Shown piece after piece: positions 12,938-15,171 of a stretch of DNA of 15,171 nucleotides (position 1 is its first letter; the number at the start of each line of letters is the position of its first letter). The stretch is taken from contig JAJQHP010000206.1 in the NCBI GenBank assembly GCA_021199695.1, forward strand, positions 1-15,171, given 5' to 3'. The DNA is from Clostridiales bacterium (GTDB lineage: Bacteria; Bacillota; Clostridia; Oscillospirales; Oscillospiraceae). A program made the position numbers and the translations under genes. Under the pieces are notes generated by a model. That model was not told the origin of the DNA and searched no databases. It saw only the letters and a program-made list of their open reading frames with translations.

Positions 12938-15171
12938 ATGGGAAAAACAAGCTTCTTTACCCGCCTTCTCTCCGTTCTTCTGACGGTCTGTCTGCTCCTT
13001 GCCGAGCTTGGGCCCAGCATGGCCTGGGCCACAGAGGTTGATGACAGCGAGGTATCTCAGGAGACATCCGATGTTACCGATGAGACAGAGGATGCGGCGC
13101 AGGAAGGAGAGGATGCCTCCTCCGAAACAGATACCGCCCAGGAAACGGAGGATGAGTCCTCCAGTACAGATGCCTCTCAGGAGACAGAGGACATCGACAG
13201 CACGGAAGCTGCCGAATCGGAAGGCGAGTCCGTCTCTGAGGATGATGCCTCTGACGAGGGCACCGCGGATTCTTCCGATGCGGACACCTCTACAGATGCA
13301 GAATCGGATGTCGCTGCCGATTCAGAGGAGTCGGAGCAGGCGGAGGCTGACTCTGAGGAGGATGACGCCCTCACGGAGGAGGAGCTGGCAGAGCAGGACG
13401 CGATGGCGGAAATCGAATCCATTCTGGCCGCGGCAATGGCCTCCGACGAGACGGATTACGATTATGCCACCGAGCTGGCCAAGTTCCCCGAGAGCTACCA
13501 GACCTATCTGAAGGCGCTCCACGAGACTTACCCCAACTGGATTTTTGTAGCTGTGGATACCGGCCTGTCCTGGGATGACGTGATCAGTGGGGAGTATGGC
13601 TCCAGCAGCACCATCGACTATAACCTCAACGGCGAGACCGATGATCTGCTGCTGAACAACCACAGCGGATATTACAGCTCCTCCAGCTATTCCAGCACCA
13701 ACCATTATAAACCCATTGACGGCAGCCATGTCAGCGCCAGTCGGGCGGCCATTGCCTATTATATGGACCCACGCAACTTCCTGACGGCTAAGTACATCTT
13801 CCAGTTTGAGGATCAGACCTACAGCAGCGTTCAGCAGCTCTCCGGAGTCCAGAAGGTACTGAAAAATGCGGCCGACTCCAGCAGCAGCTCCAGCAAGGGC
13901 CTGTACTACATCAGTACCTATGTCAACACCAGCGGAGAGACGGTCAGTCTGAGCAGCCTGAGCAGCAGCTATGGCTCTAACTACTCCTCCATCATCTATA
14001 ACGTGGGCGTTGCCACAGACGTCAGCCCCTATTATCTGGCCAGCAAGATCGTCCAGGAGACGGGGGCCGTCACCACCAACCAGTCCATCTGCGGAACGGT
14101 GAGCGGCTACGTGGGGTACTACAACTTTTATAACATCGGCGCTACCGCCTCCACCACCGGCACGGCAGTGCTAAACGGTCTGGCCTATGCAAAAAATCAT
14201 GGCTGGTACAATCCCGTTCTCGCCCTGTACGGCGGAGCGGAGTTTCTGGCCAACAGCTACATCAGCAAAGGGCAGAATACCAGCTACTATATGCGCTTTA
14301 ACGTAAGCCCCGACCGGTACTATTCTGCCTACAGCCACCAGTATATGTCCGCCACCTATGCGGTTGCGTCGGAATCTATCACCACCTACAACGCCTATAA
14401 CGCATCCGGTGCGGTCAGCAGCGCTTTCCTGTTCTACATCCCTGTCTTTGACGATATGCCGGATGAAGACTCCACCGTTCGCCTCAGCGGCGCCAACACG
14501 GGCACCACCACAGTCGCAACTACCCTGTATTCCTCTCCCTCCATGAGCTCCTCTGTGGTTTCGGTGCCCAAGGGCTCGACAGTCACCGTACTGGGCGGCT
14601 ACCAGACTCAGTCCACCGGGTATACCGAGCGGCTCTACTATCCGTATTGGTATCAGGTCAAGGTCACTGTTTCCGGCACCACCTATACCGGCTATATAAG
14701 AGAGTCCCAGGTGTCCCTGTCCTCCGCCTATACGATCAGGACCGGAAACACAAAATCTCTGGCCTCCACTCTGACCACCACAGGGGATGCGGGTACGATT
14801 TATTATGAGACCAGCGACCCCACTGTGGCCACCGTCTCGGACTCCGGTGTGATCACCACTGTTGCCGCCGGCACCTGCACGATCTACGCCATCAGTGGTG
14901 CGGGCAGCTTTGACGCAGTCGGCGTGACGGTTTCCGACACCGCGAGCGCGGTTTCCCTGAGTACGCCGTCCCTGACCTCTGCTGCCAATGCCACCTCCGG
15001 CATTACCGTCAAATGGAGCGCAGTAAGCGATGCAGACAGCTACCGGGTCTATCGAAAGGTCTCCGGCGGCTCCTGGAAACAGATCGGCACCAGCTCGTCC
15101 ACCAGCTATACGGACACCACCGCCGTCTCCGGAACTACTTATATCTACACCGTTCGGGCGGTCAACGGCTC
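12938..15171 (+). CDS. Secreted cell-wall glucosaminidase with SH3/Ig-like/FN3 domains (3' end outside window)
   Basis: This is a predicted exported peptidoglycan hydrolase; at least 744 residues are present with no stop before the edge. The signal peptide is residues 1-31 (FFTRL basic end, hydrophobic core, AWA cleavage site). Residues 32-181 form a D/E/S/T-rich linker with no K, R or H. A glucosaminidase-like domain (about 175-480) starts with FPESYQTYLKALHETYPNW and has YYMDPRNFL, KIVQETG with E374 as candidate catalytic acid, and GYYNFYNIGA (393-402). Then come an SH3-like domain (about 520-590), a bacterial Ig-like domain (about 598-668, SDPTVATVSDSGVI) and an FN3 domain (from about 671, cut off). 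AAGGA at 12919-12923 lies 14 nt before the ATG. The signals around it indicate separate control. N-acetylglucosaminidase activity is inferred from motifs; other muramidase-like specificities are possible. Confidence 0.85.
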   Translation, partial: MGKTSFFTRLLSVLLTVCLLLAELGPSMAWATEVDDSEVSQETSDVTDETEDAAQEGEDASSETDTAQETEDESSSTDASQETEDIDSTEAAESEGESVSEDDASDEGTADSSDADTSTDAESDVAADSEESEQAEADSEEDDALTEEELAEQDAMAEIESILAAAMASDETDYDYATELAKFPESYQTYLKALHETYPNWIFVAVDTGLSWDDVISGEYGSSSTIDYNLNGETDDLLLNNHSGYYSSSSYSSTNHYKPIDGSHVSASRAAIAYYMDPRNFLTAKYIFQFEDQTYSSVQQLSGVQKVLKNAADSSSSSSKGLYYISTYVNTSGETVSLSSLSSSYGSNYSSIIYNVGVATDVSPYYLASKIVQETGAVTTNQSICGTVSGYVGYYNFYNIGATASTTGTAVLNGLAYAKNHGWYNPVLALYGGAEFLANSYISKGQNTSYYMRFNVSPDRYYSAYSHQYMSATYAVASESITTYNAYNASGAVSSAFLFYIPVFDDMPDEDSTVRLSGANTGTTTVATTLYSSPSMSSSVVSVPKGSTVTVLGGYQTQSTGYTERLYYPYWYQVKVTVSGTTYTGYIRESQVSLSSAYTIRTGNTKSLASTLTTTGDAGTIYYETSDPTVATVSDSGVITTVAAGTCTIYAISGAGSFDAVGVTVSDTASAVSLSTPSLTSAANATSGITVKWSAVSDADSYRVYRKVSGGSWKQIGTSSSTSYTDTTAVSGTTYIYTVRAVNG

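Noticed and set aside
12999..13511. An R/P/M-rich + strand frame in the glucosaminidase gene
   Set aside because: It is the out-of-frame reading of the acidic linker; the true frame carries a signal peptide and domains through to the window edge.
1..15171. CRISPR arrays, tRNA or rRNA genes, phage or defence genes
   Set aside because: No regularly spaced repeats, no cloverleaf or rRNA segments and no capsid, integrase or defence motifs were seen besides the IS110 recombinase.

Overview
The window looks like chromosomal DNA from a GC-rich gut Clostridia of the Oscillospiraceae/Flavonifractor type. This is inferred from strong AGGAGG-like ribosome sites, extended -10 (TGnTATAAT-like) promoters, a LytTR/GHKL two-component pair, a GH3 enzyme with reversed domain order, and a clostridial-style cell-wall glucosaminidase. 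No taxonomic marker gene is present, so this is an inference only.

Layout. (1) About 1-1790: an IS110-family element, visibly less GC-rich than its surroundings, on the + strand. It has a long structured 5' noncoding region (candidate bridge RNA), an intact 409-aa DEDD/serine recombinase at 322-1551, and a hairpin-dense 3' noncoding region. Neither end could be fixed. (2) 2001-7105, minus strand: a regulatory-effector cassette. A promoter at 7077-7105 drives a LytTR response regulator (6334-7044) and an AgrC-like GHKL sensor kinase (5018-6337, 4-nt overlap). Next comes a membrane-anchored, domain-permuted GH3 glycosidase (2061-4865). In front of the glycosidase are a 14-bp direct repeat of 21-bp period and an extended -10, the arrangement expected for a LytTR regulator, so the pair probably controls the glycosidase. 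(3) 7217-9761, minus strand: a two-gene operon of a polytopic membrane protein (putative transporter) and an M20 zinc peptidase, with its own promoter and terminator, suggesting uptake and hydrolysis of a peptide-like or amide substrate. (4) 9870-11515, minus strand: glmM (phosphoglucosamine mutase, UDP-GlcNAc synthesis) with a promoter and an attenuator-like hairpin in its leader. (5) 11582-12715, plus strand: fabH (fatty-acid initiation) as a single-gene unit with consensus promoter and strong terminator. (6) 12803 to the right edge, plus strand: a secreted glucosaminidase-type cell-wall hydrolase with an extreme acidic linker, SH3, Ig-like and FN3 domains, running off the window, with an inverted-repeat operator candidate between promoter and gene.

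The most novel-looking elements are the LytTR box to permuted GH3 circuit and the noncoding RNA candidates of the IS110 element. Glm, Fab and glucosaminidase genes lie side by side and all concern the envelope, but each has its own signals and there is no shared operon. All structures and sites were found by eye; none was folded or searched computationally.
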